A program made the position numbers and the translations under genes. Shown here in pieces: positions 63,807-64,000 of a stretch of DNA of 64,000 nucleotides. Origin of the DNA: Sulfurimicrobium sp963779055 (GTDB lineage: Bacteria; Pseudomonadota; Gammaproteobacteria; Burkholderiales; Sulfuricellaceae); the NCBI GenBank assembly GCA_963779055.1, contig CAVZWN010000005.1:186001-250000 (forward strand). The letters run 5' to 3'. The notes under the pieces are model-generated. The model was given only the letters and a program-made list of their open reading frames with translations, did no database searches and was not told the origin of the DNA. Every line of letters starts with the position of its first letter. The first letter of the stretch is position 1.

Positions 63807-64000
63807 GCACCGCTTCCCCTTGATGCTTCTCGCCGCCGTGCGAATCCGCTGCATGCGTAAGATACAGCGACAAGCCGACCAGGGCCAGGCTACCACCCAG
63901 ATAAAGCAGGTCAAGCGTGGTTTTCATTTCCATCTTGAGCGCGTGCTCGAACAGGGTCACGATCAGGATCATCAGGATCACTTTCGCCAGACGCGCCTTG
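63796..64000 (-). CDS. Small membrane protein, possibly 5'-partial
   Basis: The frame is open to the window edge, so the true start may lie outside; the first internal ATG is at 63981 (61 residues). The visible sequence has two hydrophobic segments (KVILMILIVTLFEHALKM, TTLDLLYLGGSLALVGLSLYL) and a His-rich soluble tail (HAADSHGGEKHQGEAVHEK), which could bind metal. It overlaps the TlpA-like gene by 11 bases. No family recognised. Confidence 0.6.
   Translation of the reverse strand, partial: KARLAKVILMILIVTLFEHALKMEMKTTLDLLYLGGSLALVGLSLYLTHAADSHGGEKHQGEAVHEK

Overview
The window reads as a GC-rich betaproteobacterial chromosome, most like the Nitrosomonadales/Gallionellales group of sulfur and iron oxidisers. 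That placement rests on gene content and protein style (hemA-prfA-prmC order, flavocytochrome c sulfide dehydrogenase, PCu(A)C, bacteriohemerythrin, many c-di-GMP enzymes); no marker gene settles the species. No rRNA, tRNA or CRISPR array was seen.

Layout. 0-3.4 kb: c-di-GMP genes (a partial EAL protein and a globin-GAF-GGDEF sensor) with a 58-residue secreted peptide gene between them. 3.6-6.2 kb: an HPP-CBS membrane protein and purB. 6.5-8.4 kb: an IS3-family element beside a gene that has lost its 5' end. 8.6-14.3 kb (minus strand): trhP-hemA-prfA-[MNT-HEPN pair]-prmC, with a toxin-antitoxin-like pair lying between release factor 1 and the enzyme that methylates it. 14.4-19.1 kb (minus): TonB-dependent receptor, YfiR and a CHASE8-HAMP-GGDEF-EAL protein, a tight signalling operon. 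19.3-22.7 kb: dnaE. 22.9-26.6 kb (minus): iron ABC transporter with a Fur-box promoter; a promoter-terminator unit next to it looks like a small RNA. 27-36.3 kb: housekeeping genes (rlmK-like, PCu(A)C chaperone, glnS, TPR/Cds6-like and L,D-transpeptidase pair, two cyclophilins, lpxH, DAHP synthase). 36.5-38.4 kb (minus): fccAB with a perfect FNR/ANR box upstream. 38.5-45 kb (minus): MacAB-like exporter, Fe-alcohol dehydrogenase and a zinc-sensor (CZB) diguanylate cyclase. 45-46.3 kb: CBS protein and rppH. 46.4-57.8 kb (minus): spermidine-synthase-like gene plus five exported proteins, including one of 1867 residues and a small protein with three GINPQPEPP repeats; this block is the best candidate for an undescribed system. 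58-60.8 kb: proS, lytic transglycosylase, bacteriohemerythrin. 60.7-64 kb (minus): adaptor, TolC-like protein, two thioredoxin-fold proteins and a small membrane protein.

Five genes (trhP, the GGDEF-EAL gene, dnaE, a TPR gene and proS) contain seven apparent single-base indels, mostly in or beside homopolymers. Because dnaE and proS are essential, assembly or sequencing error is the simplest explanation; I give the reconciled gene spans. Two families of short inverted-repeat elements (two copies each) are scattered through the window.
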